A stretch of 58,818 nucleotides of DNA from JAAYKT01 sp964408955 (GTDB lineage Bacteria; Bacillota; Clostridia; Lutisporales; Lutisporaceae): positions 1 through 58,818 of the forward strand of contig CAYPBK010000008.1 in the NCBI GenBank assembly GCA_964408955.1. The letters are read 5' to 3'. Made by a program: the position numbers and the translations under genes. Numbering within the stretch: the stretch's first letter is position 1; every line of letters begins with the position of its first letter. This document shows, in pieces, positions 18,554-26,818 of this stretch. Under the pieces are notes generated by a model. That model searched no databases. It was not told where the DNA came from and was given only the letters and a program-made list of their open reading frames with translations.

Positions 18554-18744
18554 ATTCTGATATCCTCCGAAGTACTACCGATTAAAAATCCCAAATTGAT
18601 GCACTATTTAAAAAACACCTTTGGCATACATCTGAGACTACATAATGAAAAGAAAAAAAGTACTGATAGACTTCTCCGTATACTAAAATAAAGCAGCGAA
18701 TCTTTACAAATATACTAAAACTAAAAAATAAAAGGAGATAAAAT

Positions 18745-19281
18745 ATGTATAAGAATCCAAAAGCAGTTATTAAAATGGCTGATAACAAAGAAATGATATT
18801 AGAGTTATATCCAGAAAAAGCACCTATCACTGTTGCAAATTTTATTGATTTAGCTGAAAAAAATTTTTATGACGGATTGACCTTTCACCGGATTGTCAAA
18901 GATTTTGTTATACAAGGCGGCTCCGCTGACAATACTTGCAACTGTGAAACAGAGTTTTTTATAAAAGGAGAATTTGCCGCCAATGGTTTGGATACAGGGC
19001 TCCGTCATATCAGAGGGGCTATTTCTATGGCCAGGGATCCTAAATATGATTCTGCAGGTACACAATTTTTTATAGTTCACCGAGATACTCCCCGCCTTGA
19101 CGGCAACTATGCAGTTTTTGGACAGCTCCTTGAAGGCTTCGATGTATTAGACGAAATATGTGAAAAGGAAACTGAAGGACCGGAAAATAGACCGCTGATA
19201 CCTCAAATTATAAATAGTATTGAAATAATAAGAAACGATTATTGTTTAAAAGGTACTGAAAGGATTAAAGCGGACTTATGA
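18745..19281 (+). CDS. ppiB: Peptidyl-prolyl cis-trans isomerase, cyclophilin type
   Basis: 178 residues, cytoplasmic (no signal peptide). Cyclophilin hallmarks in order: PITVANFIDLA, FHRIVKDFVIQGG, RGAISMARD, AGTQFFIVH and DGNYAVFGQLLEG, with the active-site Arg in FHRI. Catalyses X-Pro isomerisation. AAAGGAG lies 8 nt before the ATG. Stands alone after the opp terminator; promoter not clear. Confidence 0.93.
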   Translation: MYKNPKAVIKMADNKEMILELYPEKAPITVANFIDLAEKNFYDGLTFHRIVKDFVIQGGSADNTCNCETEFFIKGEFAANGLDTGLRHIRGAISMARDPKYDSAGTQFFIVHRDTPRLDGNYAVFGQLLEGFDVLDEICEKETEGPENRPLIPQIINSIEIIRNDYCLKGTERIKADL

Positions 19282-19582
19282 TTCTCCCCTCTTTATCGTC
19301 CATCCTATTCATTATTACTGCTAAGACATAGCTATAATGTTATATTTTTATTTTTTAGCCACTATTGCCATATTAAGAAACTAATGACCACCTGCCTTCA
19401 TACGTAGCTTTACTGTTTTAAGCTAAATTTCCATTATGTTTTTATAATATTCTATAAAAAAGTTCAAGTATATTAATATATTTAAGTGAAATATCAATTA
19501 TATTAATATTTCTATTGACATTTTTAATAACTAGCATATTATAGTAATTAAGTAGCCCAATTTTACCAAGGGAGTTGATTAT
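19282..19582. other. Intergenic region before the DUF2089 gene
   Basis: 301 bp without a gene. The only clear signals are the promoter at 19515-19542 and two TATTAATA half-palindromes at about 19470-19480 and 19500-19508, 30 bp apart, which could be operator sites. No terminator for ppiB is obvious. Confidence 0.5.
19515..19542 (+). promoter_or_regulatory. Promoter of the DUF2089-DUF4097 operon
   Basis: -35 TTGACA (19515-19520), 16-bp spacer, -10 TATTAT (19537-19542), 40 bp before the start codon. Confidence 0.7.
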
Positions 19583-19945
19583 ATGAAAAATGAAGCTATC
19601 GGCAAGTGCCCTGTTTGCTCAAAGGATTTGGAGGTTGTCAGGCTCAGCTGCAGCTCATGCGGCACAGCTGTCGAAGGGAACTTTAAACTATGCAAATTTT
19701 GTTATTTAACTAAGGAGCAAAAGGAATTTGCAGAAATATTTATAAAGAACAGGGGAAATATCAAAGAGATAGAAAAGGAAATGGGAATCTCCTATCCAAC
19801 TGTAAAAAATAAATTGGAAAGCCTTATCGAGGCTATAGGCTATAAAAGCGAACCACAAAAGGAAAATTATAAAAAGGATGTTCTGGAAAGACTATACAAT
19901 GGCGAAATTTCAGCGGATGAGGCTATTATATTATTAAAGGAATAG
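19583..19945 (+). CDS. DUF2089 family regulator (zinc ribbon, HTH and SHOCT-like tail)
   Basis: 120 residues. N-terminal zinc ribbon with CPVC and CSSC pairs plus CKFC, then a helix-turn-helix-like segment (IKEIEKEMGISYPTVKNKLESLI) that marks DUF2089, a family annotated as putative transcriptional regulators. The last 25 residues (LERLYNGEISADEAIILLK) match the helical N-terminus of the next protein, suggesting the two interact. GGGAG precedes the ATG. Likely an autoregulated envelope-stress switch, by inference from its partner. Confidence 0.85.
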   Translation: MKNEAIGKCPVCSKDLEVVRLSCSSCGTAVEGNFKLCKFCYLTKEQKEFAEIFIKNRGNIKEIEKEMGISYPTVKNKLESLIEAIGYKSEPQKENYKKDVLERLYNGEISADEAIILLKE

Positions 19946-19956
19946 GAGTGAAGATT

Positions 19957-21093
19957 GTGGAAGAAAAGTTAATGATACTAAAAATGCTGGAGGAGGGAAA
20001 AATAACAGCTGACCAAGCGATGAAGCTTTTAGAATCTATAGACGCCGGGGATAAAAGCTATATAAATGATGAGGAAAAAACTTCAAACAGCAGAATAAAT
20101 CGCAAAATAAACGAATTTAGCAAAACAGCGGAAAAAATTGCAGATAAATTTGGTCCGGAATTTATTTCTCGAGTTGAGAACGTCAGCTCTGATTTTGCAG
20201 ATGCGGCACTAAAGTTTGCAGATAAAATGGTGAGCTATGTTAGCGGCGGTATCAGCAGTTTTGAAAGCTATAACACAGTAACGAAAAAGTTTTCCTATCC
20301 AATAGAGAATAATAAAATCAATGTTAAGATAAAAACCCAAAATGTAAAAATTGCTGTTAAGGAATCTAAGGAAAGAGATATATCAATAAAGTTGCAACTT
20401 AATTTAATTGACGATGCTGATGATTTAGATAATTATATTCACTCAGAATATGCGGAAGGGCTTTTAAACTTTGCCACGGACTTCCCATATAAAATATGGG
20501 GGAAGTTGGAAATTCTTGTACCTGAAGGCGTAGATGCTCTTATTATAGAAACTTCTAATTCTAAATGTCAATTTGATAATATACATGGAGAAAAGCTAAG
20601 CTGCATCACTACCAACGGAAAAATTGAGATAACGGAATGCTTTTTTGGCAAAATACATGGAGAAACCAATAATGCAAAAATCCAAATAGTTAAAACTGAA
20701 TCATCAGAGGCAATTCTTGATACCTCCAATGCCGGCATTGAATTGAATAACTCCTATTTTAATAAACTAAAGAGCCACACCAGCAACGGCAGCATTATGT
20801 TAACTAATTCTCAAGCGCAGGAACCGGGCGAAGCAAATTATGAGCTAATTACCTCAAACGGAAAAATCAGCATTGATTTGTATCAAAACGACGACCAAGC
20901 TTATAAGGTAAAAGCCAGAACCTCCTTGGGCAATATAAATCTTTCGCAGCTTTCTTCATACTATGTTGAAAGAAATGATACAAATATGCAATCAGAGGTC
21001 GTTATAACAAGCAAAAACTATGAATATGCTGAAAATAGGATGATAATAAATGCTGCCACAACCAATTCCTCTATAAATATTTCTAAGAAGTAA
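19957..21093 (+). CDS. DUF4097-type adhesin-like protein with N-terminal SHOCT-like helix (YvlB/LiaX-like)
   Basis: 378 residues. The N-terminus (KMLEEGKITADQAMKLLESI) is the YvlB/LiaX helical motif. After a charged linker, residues about 120-370 form a DUF4097 right-handed beta-helix with repeated TSNxKxxI-type turns. No signal peptide or TM helix. In Firmicutes such proteins belong to envelope-stress responses (LiaX, YvlB). The GTG at 19957 is used because AGGAG lies 8 nt upstream; an earlier in-frame GTG is inside that signal. Eleven bp after DUF2089, one operon. Confidence 0.85.
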   Translation: MEEKLMILKMLEEGKITADQAMKLLESIDAGDKSYINDEEKTSNSRINRKINEFSKTAEKIADKFGPEFISRVENVSSDFADAALKFADKMVSYVSGGISSFESYNTVTKKFSYPIENNKINVKIKTQNVKIAVKESKERDISIKLQLNLIDDADDLDNYIHSEYAEGLLNFATDFPYKIWGKLEILVPEGVDALIIETSNSKCQFDNIHGEKLSCITTNGKIEITECFFGKIHGETNNAKIQIVKTESSEAILDTSNAGIELNNSYFNKLKSHTSNGSIMLTNSQAQEPGEANYELITSNGKISIDLYQNDDQAYKVKARTSLGNINLSQLSSYYVERNDTNMQSEVVITSKNYEYAENRMIINAATTNSSINISKK

Positions 21094-21094
21094 T

Positions 21095-21127
21095 AAATCA
21101 TAGGCGGGGAACTCCCGTCTATGATTT
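21095..21127. terminator. Bidirectional terminator-like hairpin between convergent genes
   Basis: AAATCATAG and CTATGATTT arms with inner CGGG/CCCG. It ends the DUF4097 gene and overlaps the stop codon of the convergent membrane gene. T-runs are short, so efficiency is uncertain. Confidence 0.65.
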
Positions 21128-21752
21128 AACGCCTATTTAGCTTTTTAAATATTAATAGTAACCCTATTAAAACCAAGAGCAGAGGCCAGACATAGCTATA
21201 TATTCTAATCATTCTTATACTCAACGCACCATAGCTGACACCTAATAAGCTGATTCCAAACAGGCATAGTATAGTGCCTATAACTAAAGGCCAGTTTTCT
21301 TCATCGTATAATGCTATAAAATAAACTGAATAAAATGCAATTCCAAGAAATATAAAAAAGCAAGGCCAAAGCTTTACATTGTTAAAATAGGTTATAAAAG
21401 TAATATAAGAACCAAAGGCAATAAGTATAACACCGGGAAGCAAGAATCCAATATTCTTTTTGCGAAAATATAGTGTTACAAAGACTAAGCCCACCAGCAT
21501 AAGTATAACATCGCCCGTAACCTTAAAGCTTATAATATTAAAATCCTTTAACAATGATATTAGACCGGGTATAATCGAAATCAATCCGAGAACTAAAAAA
21601 ACTTGCTGTCTTTTCCAAAAATATAAAAATAAAAATATTAACCCAGCCATTATCGTCATTGAATTTCGCGGAAATAAATTAAAGTTTCTTAAAAAGATTG
21701 CAATCCCCAGAAAAATCAAGCCTATACCAAGAATCAAATTCTTTCTTCTCAC
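21126..21752 (-). CDS. LiaF-like/DUF5668-type multi-pass membrane protein
   Basis: 208 residues with about eight to nine short hydrophobic helices in a repeated Gly-rich pattern (LGIGLIFLGIAIFLRN; WPLLLVLIGLLLIFKK), as in the N-terminal membrane part of LiaF-type envelope-stress proteins. The C-terminal cytoplasmic or beta domain of LiaF is absent. GTG start with GGAGGGGGAG upstream. Third gene of a beta-propeller/CvpA/LiaF-like operon. It converges on the DUF4097 gene, another cell-envelope-stress family. Function inferred only. Confidence 0.7.
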   Translation of the reverse strand: MRRKNLILGIGLIFLGIAIFLRNFNLFPRNSMTIMAGLIFLFLYFWKRQQVFLVLGLISIIPGLISLLKDFNIISFKVTGDVILMLVGLVFVTLYFRKKNIGFLLPGVILIAFGSYITFITYFNNVKLWPCFFIFLGIAFYSVYFIALYDEENWPLVIGTILCLFGISLLGVSYGALSIRMIRIYSYVWPLLLVLIGLLLIFKKLNRR

Positions 21753-21765
21753 AACTCCCCCTCCT

Positions 21766-22392
21766 TTAATGCAATAATATGCTTAATGCGCTTTGAACAA
21801 TCCAACTAAGAATAAAATTATAGGAATAAAAGTATTTTGCCAAAACAGATTCACCGATAGAACTGTTTATATAGGAAAAGCTTCCAAGGGCGGAAAAAGG
21901 TATAGTAAGGGCAAATACAACAAGTAAAATCAGGATAGACTCCACTAAACCCAAAATGGCACCGCCGGTATAGTTTATCGTGTTTAACACAGGTAGCTTA
22001 AATGCTTCCTTCAACAATAATTCTAAAAGGGTTATGCATAAACGGACAACTGCAAAAGTAGCAAGCAAACCGATACAATTAACAATGATTGCAACTATTT
22101 GTTCCGAAAATTTCTCTATTAAAATACCCGCAGGTAAAGCCATCCCTTCAAGCAGTCCCATATTGAGGCTCTCTCCACCGGAGCTTTTATTAGAAACAAA
22201 GGTACTGACAGCTCCTACAATCCCGGTATATTCAATTAGGAATTCCGTCACAAATACATAGTATAGCTTTGTAATAACTATAGAGCCAATTAATCCCACA
22301 AGCTTAAATATACTGTGAATCAGCCCTCTTGCTGCCCCATAAAGAACGCTTACCACTATAATAGCCAAAATCAGATAATCAACCCAATTCAT
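21766..22392 (-). CDS. CvpA family membrane protein
   Basis: 208 residues. Starts NWVDYLILAIIVVSVLYGAARGLIHSIFKLVGLIGS, the CvpA signature, with four to five transmembrane segments. CvpA proteins are linked to colicin V export and to envelope homeostasis; the exact role is unresolved. It lies 13 bp upstream of the LiaF-like gene and 25 bp after the propeller gene, so all three are probably cotranscribed. Confidence 0.88.
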   Translation of the reverse strand: MNWVDYLILAIIVVSVLYGAARGLIHSIFKLVGLIGSIVITKLYYVFVTEFLIEYTGIVGAVSTFVSNKSSGGESLNMGLLEGMALPAGILIEKFSEQIVAIIVNCIGLLATFAVVRLCITLLELLLKEAFKLPVLNTINYTGGAILGLVESILILLVVFALTIPFSALGSFSYINSSIGESVLAKYFYSYNFILSWIVQSALSILLH

Positions 22393-22417
22393 TATATCTC
22401 TCCTTCATGATTTAAGA

Positions 22418-23491
22418 CTAATGCACCAGTTTCACTAGTTTTCTGTTAGAAATTATATAAACGCTTTTCTCATGTATATAAGAGTAATTAACATCATAAT
22501 TAGATTCATATAAGGCTGTTATCCTTCCATGCTTATTTGCTAATGTAAGGCTGTCCTTATTATAAAGTAAATATTCATCCTTGCCGGCAAATATTCCCTC
22601 CGGCTTACTTTTTATAGCGGATGACCCCAGCTGGTTTAAACTACCGTCATAGGTATATATCTCATAATAGCCGCCTTTTTTTGTAACTACAACAAATAAA
22701 GATTTTGAAGCCGCAACATTACTAAGGTCGTCTGTTATTTCGACTTCCTTCACCAATATCCCCTTTGAATTGTATTTTTTAATGAAACTCTCTCCGATAA
22801 TAACTACCTCGTCCTTAGAACTATAAACAATCTTTGGAACAAGGACAGTGTCAAAATTACTGGCCCATAAAATTTCACTTTTTGTATCGTAGGTTACAAC
22901 CTTACTGGAAACAGCATCCGAGGATGTATCCAATAAGGATAGGGTAAATAGTTTACCTGAAGAAGTGCTAAAGGATAATATTTGCGCTTTATCTAAAATC
23001 CCGCTGCAAACCTTCTCTCCTTCGGTATTAAAGATTTCAAAAGTATTGTGTTCTTTCCAATTATATTGTATTACAAAATGTTTACTTACATCAGGAATTA
23101 TTGCGGACGGAGAAAGAGCCATATCATATTGCCATATTCTTTTCCCGGTTTCATTTAGAACTATTATATTATTTTTTTCTGTAACTACGAGAACGTCATT
23201 GCCACAGGATAAAATATCTTTTATTTTGACTTCTAATTGTAAGCTCCAAAGGCTTCTTCCATCAATATCCCGAGCTTTTATGTTTGTGCCTTCCCCCTCT
23301 ACGATAATGCCATTTTCCCATAATACCAGACTGCTATTGGAAATAGGTGTCACCTCAGCTGATATGTTTAATCTTTTCGCCTTTTCACCTGTTTTGCCAT
23401 AGCTACTTTTTCTAACAAGAAATACAAAAACAACTATAAGAATAATTATTACTATAGAAATAAAAATACCTGCAAGCTTTCTAACCCTCAT
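22418..23491 (-). CDS. Membrane-anchored beta-propeller protein (DUF5711-like)
   Basis: 357 residues. One N-terminal transmembrane helix (about 7-29: IFISIVIIILIVVFVFLV), then an extracytoplasmic beta-propeller made of PQQ-like blades (SLVLWENGIIVEGEG; DIDGRSLWSLQL; VVTEKNNIIVLNETGKRIW). Similar proteins are annotated DUF5711; function unknown, probably a scaffold or sensor at the cell surface. The ATG at 23491 is chosen (GGAG 6 nt upstream) over a TTG four codons earlier. First gene of its operon. Confidence 0.78.
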   Translation of the reverse strand: MRVRKLAGIFISIVIIILIVVFVFLVRKSSYGKTGEKAKRLNISAEVTPISNSSLVLWENGIIVEGEGTNIKARDIDGRSLWSLQLEVKIKDILSCGNDVLVVTEKNNIIVLNETGKRIWQYDMALSPSAIIPDVSKHFVIQYNWKEHNTFEIFNTEGEKVCSGILDKAQILSFSTSSGKLFTLSLLDTSSDAVSSKVVTYDTKSEILWASNFDTVLVPKIVYSSKDEVVIIGESFIKKYNSKGILVKEVEITDDLSNVAASKSLFVVVTKKGGYYEIYTYDGSLNQLGSSAIKSKPEGIFAGKDEYLLYNKDSLTLANKHGRITALYESNYDVNYSYIHEKSVYIISNRKLVKLVH

Positions 23492-23525
23492 AAAGGCCTC
23501 CAATTATAAGTCTTTTATTCATTAT

Positions 23526-23907
23526 ATCATGAATTTCGAAGAAATTGCATGATATAATTGACCATGTGCGGTTTTGACGCAGTCAAAAATATCGCACGGC
23601 ATAAGTTCCGCCGGAGGCTAATATATTCTCNNNNNNNNNNNNNNNNNNNNNNNNNNNNNNNNNNNNNNNNNNNNNNNNNNNNNNNNNNNNNNNNNNNNNN
23701 NNNNNNNNNNNNNNNNNNNNNNNNNNNNNNAAATTGCATGATATAATTGGCCATGTGCGGTTTCGACGCAGTCAAAAATATCGCACGGCATAAGTTCCGC
23801 CGGAGGCTAATATATTCTCACTTGTGAGAATGTATTATCATGAATTTCGAAGAAATTGCATGATATAATTGGCCATGTGCGGTTTCGACGCAGTCAAAAA
23901 TATCGCA
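23526..23907. repeat. 122-bp tandem repeat with hairpins, interrupted by an assembly gap
   Basis: At least three copies begin with ATCATGAATTTC at 23526, within the gap, and at 23837; copies two and three are exactly 122 bp apart. Each full unit has three potential hairpins: ATCATG-AATTTC/GAAATT-CATGAT, the TTTTGAC-GCA-GTCAAAA stem inside TGCG...CGCA, and the perfect palindrome ATTCTCACTTGTGAGAAT (23814-23831). The last copy stops after the second hairpin. There is no spacer diversity. The real copy number is hidden by the N run. Confidence 0.85.
23631..23730. other. Assembly gap (100 N) inside the tandem repeat
   Basis: Exactly 100 N, the convention for a gap of unknown length. It falls inside the repeat, so collapse of repeat copies is the likely cause. 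The true length is unknown. Confidence 0.95.
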
Positions 23908-24065
23908 GTTTAGATATTACTATAGATTCTCTATTGCTTATTTTATACGATTGCGGAGCTCCAAGACTAACAAAAGAACCTTTTGATTTTGCCCGTAATG
24001 AGTTTAGAAGCTCAGGTTTTGTAACTCAGCTTCTGGATAATATCTTACATAGCAATCAAATATAA
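23908..24065 (+). pseudogene. Possible gene remnant downstream of the repeat
   Basis: An open frame of about 52 codons (ITIDSLLLILYDCGAPRL onwards) ends at 24065 but has no start codon of its own or ribosome binding site; upstream it is fused to repeat sequence. It could be the 3' end of a gene truncated by the repeat, or chance. The rest of the 23492-24208 interval (about 700 bp) holds only the repeat, the gap and the yyaC promoter. Not recognised. Confidence 0.25.
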
Positions 24066-24132
24066 TAAGCTTCTTACCAAAAACAATTAAGATAAAAACT
24101 ATAATAAAAATCACAGTATTTTTTCTAATAGA

Positions 24133-24161
24133 GTATTTGAATATGGAAATTTGGTAATACT
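24133..24161 (+). promoter_or_regulatory. Candidate sigma-F promoter of yyaC
   Basis: GTATT (24133-24137), 15-bp spacer, GGTAATACT (24153-24161), which fits the sigma-F -10 pattern GGnnAnAnT. It lies 48 bp before the start codon. Forespore expression of yyaC is expected from the family. Confidence 0.5.
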
Positions 24162-24208
24162 TAATAAAAGAATAGCGATTCTAAATACTATCAACAGGAG
24201 AGGGATTA

Positions 24209-24820
24209 ATGGTATTTGAAAAGTCAATAGATGTTTCCAAGCCTTTTTCTAACATACGCTTTACAGATTATTTTAATGAAATTATAAAAAGGACTTACAA
24301 TAATAATTATACTGATATAGTTATATTATGCATAGGCACAGATAGATCAACAGGGGATTGCCTGGGGCCTTTAGTGGGGCATAAGCTTCAGGATGCCCAA
24401 ATAGATAATGTCCACATATTTGGCTCATTAGAAGAACCTGTCCATGCCAAAAACCTAGCTGCTTACTTAAAAAAATTAAGCTATTACAAAAACCCTTTTA
24501 TTATTGCAATAGATGCATGTCTTGGAAAAGCAAGCAGAATAGGTTATATAAACTTAAAAGAAGGACCACTATATCCCGGAGCAGGTTTAAACAAAAGCCT
24601 TCCTTCCGTCGGAAATATAAGTATAACGGGAGTTGTAAACGTAGGAGGCTTTATGGAGGTCATGGTTCTCCAAAACACAAGGCTAAGCTTAGTTATGAAT
24701 ATGGCTAATATTATTTCCGGAGGAATAAGATATAGCTTTTGGAAAAAGCACCCCAAGGAATACTACTCCCAGCCAAGTCTTATGACAGACAGCAGTCAAT
24801 TCTTTAAGGATTTTTTTTAA
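24209..24820 (+). CDS. yyaC: Spore protease YyaC (DUF1256)
   Basis: 203 residues. Contains CIGTDRSTGDCLGPLVG near residue 45, then FGSLEEPVHAKNL and SITGVVNVGG, the features of the spore_YyaC family, which shares a fold with germination protease and hydrogenase-maturation endopeptidases. Restricted to endospore formers and located near parAB as in Bacillus. AGGAGAGGG precedes the ATG. It overlaps the convergent ykuS gene by 4 bp at their stop codons. Confidence 0.92.
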   Translation: MVFEKSIDVSKPFSNIRFTDYFNEIIKRTYNNNYTDIVILCIGTDRSTGDCLGPLVGHKLQDAQIDNVHIFGSLEEPVHAKNLAAYLKKLSYYKNPFIIAIDACLGKASRIGYINLKEGPLYPGAGLNKSLPSVGNISITGVVNVGGFMEVMVLQNTRLSLVMNMANIISGGIRYSFWKKHPKEYYSQPSLMTDSSQFFKDFF

Positions 24821-25089
24821 AACAAAGAACTGTATGTTTTTGAATTTATAGTATTTATTATTTCGTCTAAGCTCTTATTTACAACATTTATTAAAAGAGC
24901 GCCACGATAGCTATCTTCAATGGAGCTAAGTGCCGTCAATGAATTCATGCCTCCATAGTATGGGAACCGCCCGCTGCTATATAAAATAACGTCCGCCGGC
25001 ACTCCATCGTCTAAGGATACAACATCATAGCCTCTTTTTATAAGCTCACTTTTCATACTATGCAAGTCGTTTTCTAGGGCAATAATCAT
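24817..25089 (-). CDS. ykuS: YkuS family protein (UPF0180)
   Basis: 90 residues, small alpha/beta protein: IALENDLHSMKSELIKRGYDVVSLDD is the family N-terminus, followed by a conserved region with VNVVNKSLDEI-like helix. Function unknown. Its ribosome binding site (GAGGTGG) lies inside the right arm of a hairpin at 25090-25130, so translation may be controlled. Convergent with yyaC, 4-bp overlap. Confidence 0.8.
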   Translation of the reverse strand: MIIALENDLHSMKSELIKRGYDVVSLDDGVPADVILYSSGRFPYYGGMNSLTALSSIEDSYRGALLINVVNKSLDEIINTINSKTYSSLF

Positions 25090-25130
25090 AAAACCACCTC
25101 TGCAATAGTATTTCCCAAGGAGGTGGTTTT
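25090..25130 (-). promoter_or_regulatory. Hairpin that covers the ykuS ribosome binding site
   Basis: Perfect 11-bp arms AAAACCACCTC / GAGGTGGTTTT with a 19-nt loop. In the minus-strand transcript the 3' arm contains the ykuS Shine-Dalgarno sequence and ends directly at the ATG. It may also act as a weak terminator for the upstream DUF4446 gene; the T-run is only four. Confidence 0.7.
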
Positions 25131-25145
25131 ATTCTTAGAAACCCT

Positions 25146-25643
25146 TTAAGTAGATGTTTTTAAGCAACGGTTAAGAACCATTTCTTCTTCTAAGGATAAG
25201 GGATATCTGCAGCTTCCGTTATCGATAGGCTTTGCATAAGTAACACTTTCATCCCGACCATAAATTGAAGTTAAAACAAAGCCGTTATTATAGCTATCAA
25301 GCAGAGCTATAGAATAACTTAAATCGCTGCCGGTATCGGAAAAAGCATTATATCTTATTATATTAACCTTTTGCAGACATCGATCTGTTTGGTCCTTTAG
25401 CTTTTCCACGCTTTTGTTTATTACTTCTACCTCATCCAAGGTGCTTTTAACGTCTGTCATGTAGCCTTTTATAATTTCCTCAAGATTTTCATTTTTAGCA
25501 CCACGCATAAAACTTCTATACTTGTTTTTAAGCCTTGATAGTTGTATTGTTGTTGCTATATTCCAAACAAAAAGTATCAAAACTAGAATACCCACAATAT
25601 AATATACAATTAAATCTTTTTGGAAAAGCTCTGTCCAATTCAT
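25146..25643 (-). CDS. DUF4446 family membrane protein
   Basis: 165 residues: one N-terminal TM helix (YYIVGILVLILFVWNIATT), a coiled-coil-like middle (about 40-95), and the conserved C-terminal domain NIIRYNAFSDTGSDLSYSIALLD...GFVLTSIYGRDES, diagnostic of DUF4446. Members usually sit beside parB in clostridia, as here. Function unknown; a link to chromosome segregation or envelope is conjecture. GGGG lies 8 nt before the ATG. Confidence 0.88.
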   Translation of the reverse strand: MNWTELFQKDLIVYYIVGILVLILFVWNIATTIQLSRLKNKYRSFMRGAKNENLEEIIKGYMTDVKSTLDEVEVINKSVEKLKDQTDRCLQKVNIIRYNAFSDTGSDLSYSIALLDSYNNGFVLTSIYGRDESVTYAKPIDNGSCRYPLSLEEEMVLNRCLKTST

Positions 25644-25810
25644 ATAATTATCCCCTTAATTTTCGAATTTAAATTAATTTGTTTAGTTTCTCAGATATAA
25701 TCCTGATGCTTGCCACAACACTCAGCAACCCCTCATAACACTGTCTGTAACAATACTGATAGCCTGTGAAAAACGAAATAAAGCTATATAATGTGCGTAC
25801 TACAGTTAAA

Positions 25811-25826
25811 TGTTTCACGTGAAACA
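25811..25826. promoter_or_regulatory. parS centromere site 1
   Basis: TGTTTCACGTGAAACA, exact match to the bacterial parS consensus bound by ParB/Spo0J. Flanking bases extend it to a perfect 28-bp palindrome (25805-25832) just downstream of phzF. Confidence 0.95.
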
Positions 25827-25839
25827 TTTAACTTTTTCG

Positions 25840-26706
25840 CTAAGTATAGATATCCTCCGTTTCAAATATCTCTGCTCGCCCACCTACATAAATTTCATAG
25901 GTATCCTTTAGCATAGGAAAAACATAAATATTACTGGGACTGTTCATGAAATAACCTTGCTCTATTTTATATGGCTCACTTTTTATTTCGTCTTTTTCTT
26001 CATCAATCAAATAGTATATAAGCGATGCATTAGAGGTTCCCGTAGCGGATTCTTCATCTATACCAACTGCAGGGGCAAAATTTCTAACCGCAAAATCAGA
26101 ATCATTTTCAATTGTTTCACGTGAAACAATATGTGCACCAACTATATTTTTATTATTGCAATGGTAAATCATCCTATTCTTTTTTATGGAAAGATTCTTT
26201 AAAACTTCTAAGTTTTTAACTTCAATAATTGCATCCTTCAAACCGGTAGATATAATAGATATGGTTCCTTTTTTATTAGGTATGATATCCTCTTCTTTTA
26301 GATCAGTAAAATCTAAAACTTCATTTAGTGAAAAATAATCCACCACCTTCGGGCTTTTCATTTCAATATAAAACGCATCATTTTTTTTAATTACTTTCAA
26401 GTCCCCTGCTTTTGTTTTGTGGAACAATTCTTCTGAATTCAAAAAGTTAAGCTTACCCATTATATAAAAAGATGCTAATGCAGCATGTCCGCAAATATCA
26501 ACTTCCTCCATAGGAGTAAAATACCTTATTGATAAGCTTTCCTTATCAGATTCCTCCATATTTATAAATGCAGTCTCCGATAAATTATTTCTCCATGCTA
26601 TGTACTGCATTTCCTCCTCATTTAGGTTCTTATCATCTAAAACAACCGCTGCTAAATTTCCACCACCTAAACGGGATACAAAAGACGATATAAAATATTC
26701 TTTCAC
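25840..26706 (-). CDS. PhzF family isomerase/epimerase-like protein
   Basis: 288 residues with the two-lobe PhzF fold motifs: GGGNLAAVV near 15, NLSETAFI near 40, the CGHAALAS segment near 72 and FAPAVGIDEESATGTSNAS near 210. Some members isomerise phenazine or amino-acid intermediates; the substrate here is unknown. GTG start with GGGGG 7 nt upstream. The gene contains a perfect parS site in its coding sequence (26113-26128) and is followed by a second one. Confidence 0.88.
   Translation of the reverse strand: MKEYFISSFVSRLGGGNLAAVVLDDKNLNEEEMQYIAWRNNLSETAFINMEESDKESLSIRYFTPMEEVDICGHAALASFYIMGKLNFLNSEELFHKTKAGDLKVIKKNDAFYIEMKSPKVVDYFSLNEVLDFTDLKEEDIIPNKKGTISIISTGLKDAIIEVKNLEVLKNLSIKKNRMIYHCNNKNIVGAHIVSRETIENDSDFAVRNFAPAVGIDEESATGTSNASLIYYLIDEEKDEIKSEPYKIEQGYFMNSPSNIYVFPMLKDTYEIYVGGRAEIFETEDIYT
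26113..26128. promoter_or_regulatory. parS centromere site 2, inside phzF
   Basis: TGTTTCACGTGAAACA, identical to site 1, translated within phzF as part of IVSRET. The two sites are about 300 bp apart and 0.7-1.0 kb from parB. Confidence 0.95.
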
Positions 26707-26818
26707 GGGAAAACCCCCTTAAACTACAAATTTTTAGCTTAGTTCATGCCTTTATATCCATGATATTTTACTATTACATGGCATGAAAAAGTCTCTTAAA
26801 TCGAAAATAAATCCTTCC

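Noticed and set aside
23526..23907. CRISPR array
   Set aside because: Units are 122 bp and nearly identical throughout; there are no short repeats with unique spacers and no cas genes.
26699..26714. Third parS site at the phzF start (TTTCACGGGAAAAC region)
   Set aside because: About four mismatches to the 16-bp consensus, including the central CACGTG.
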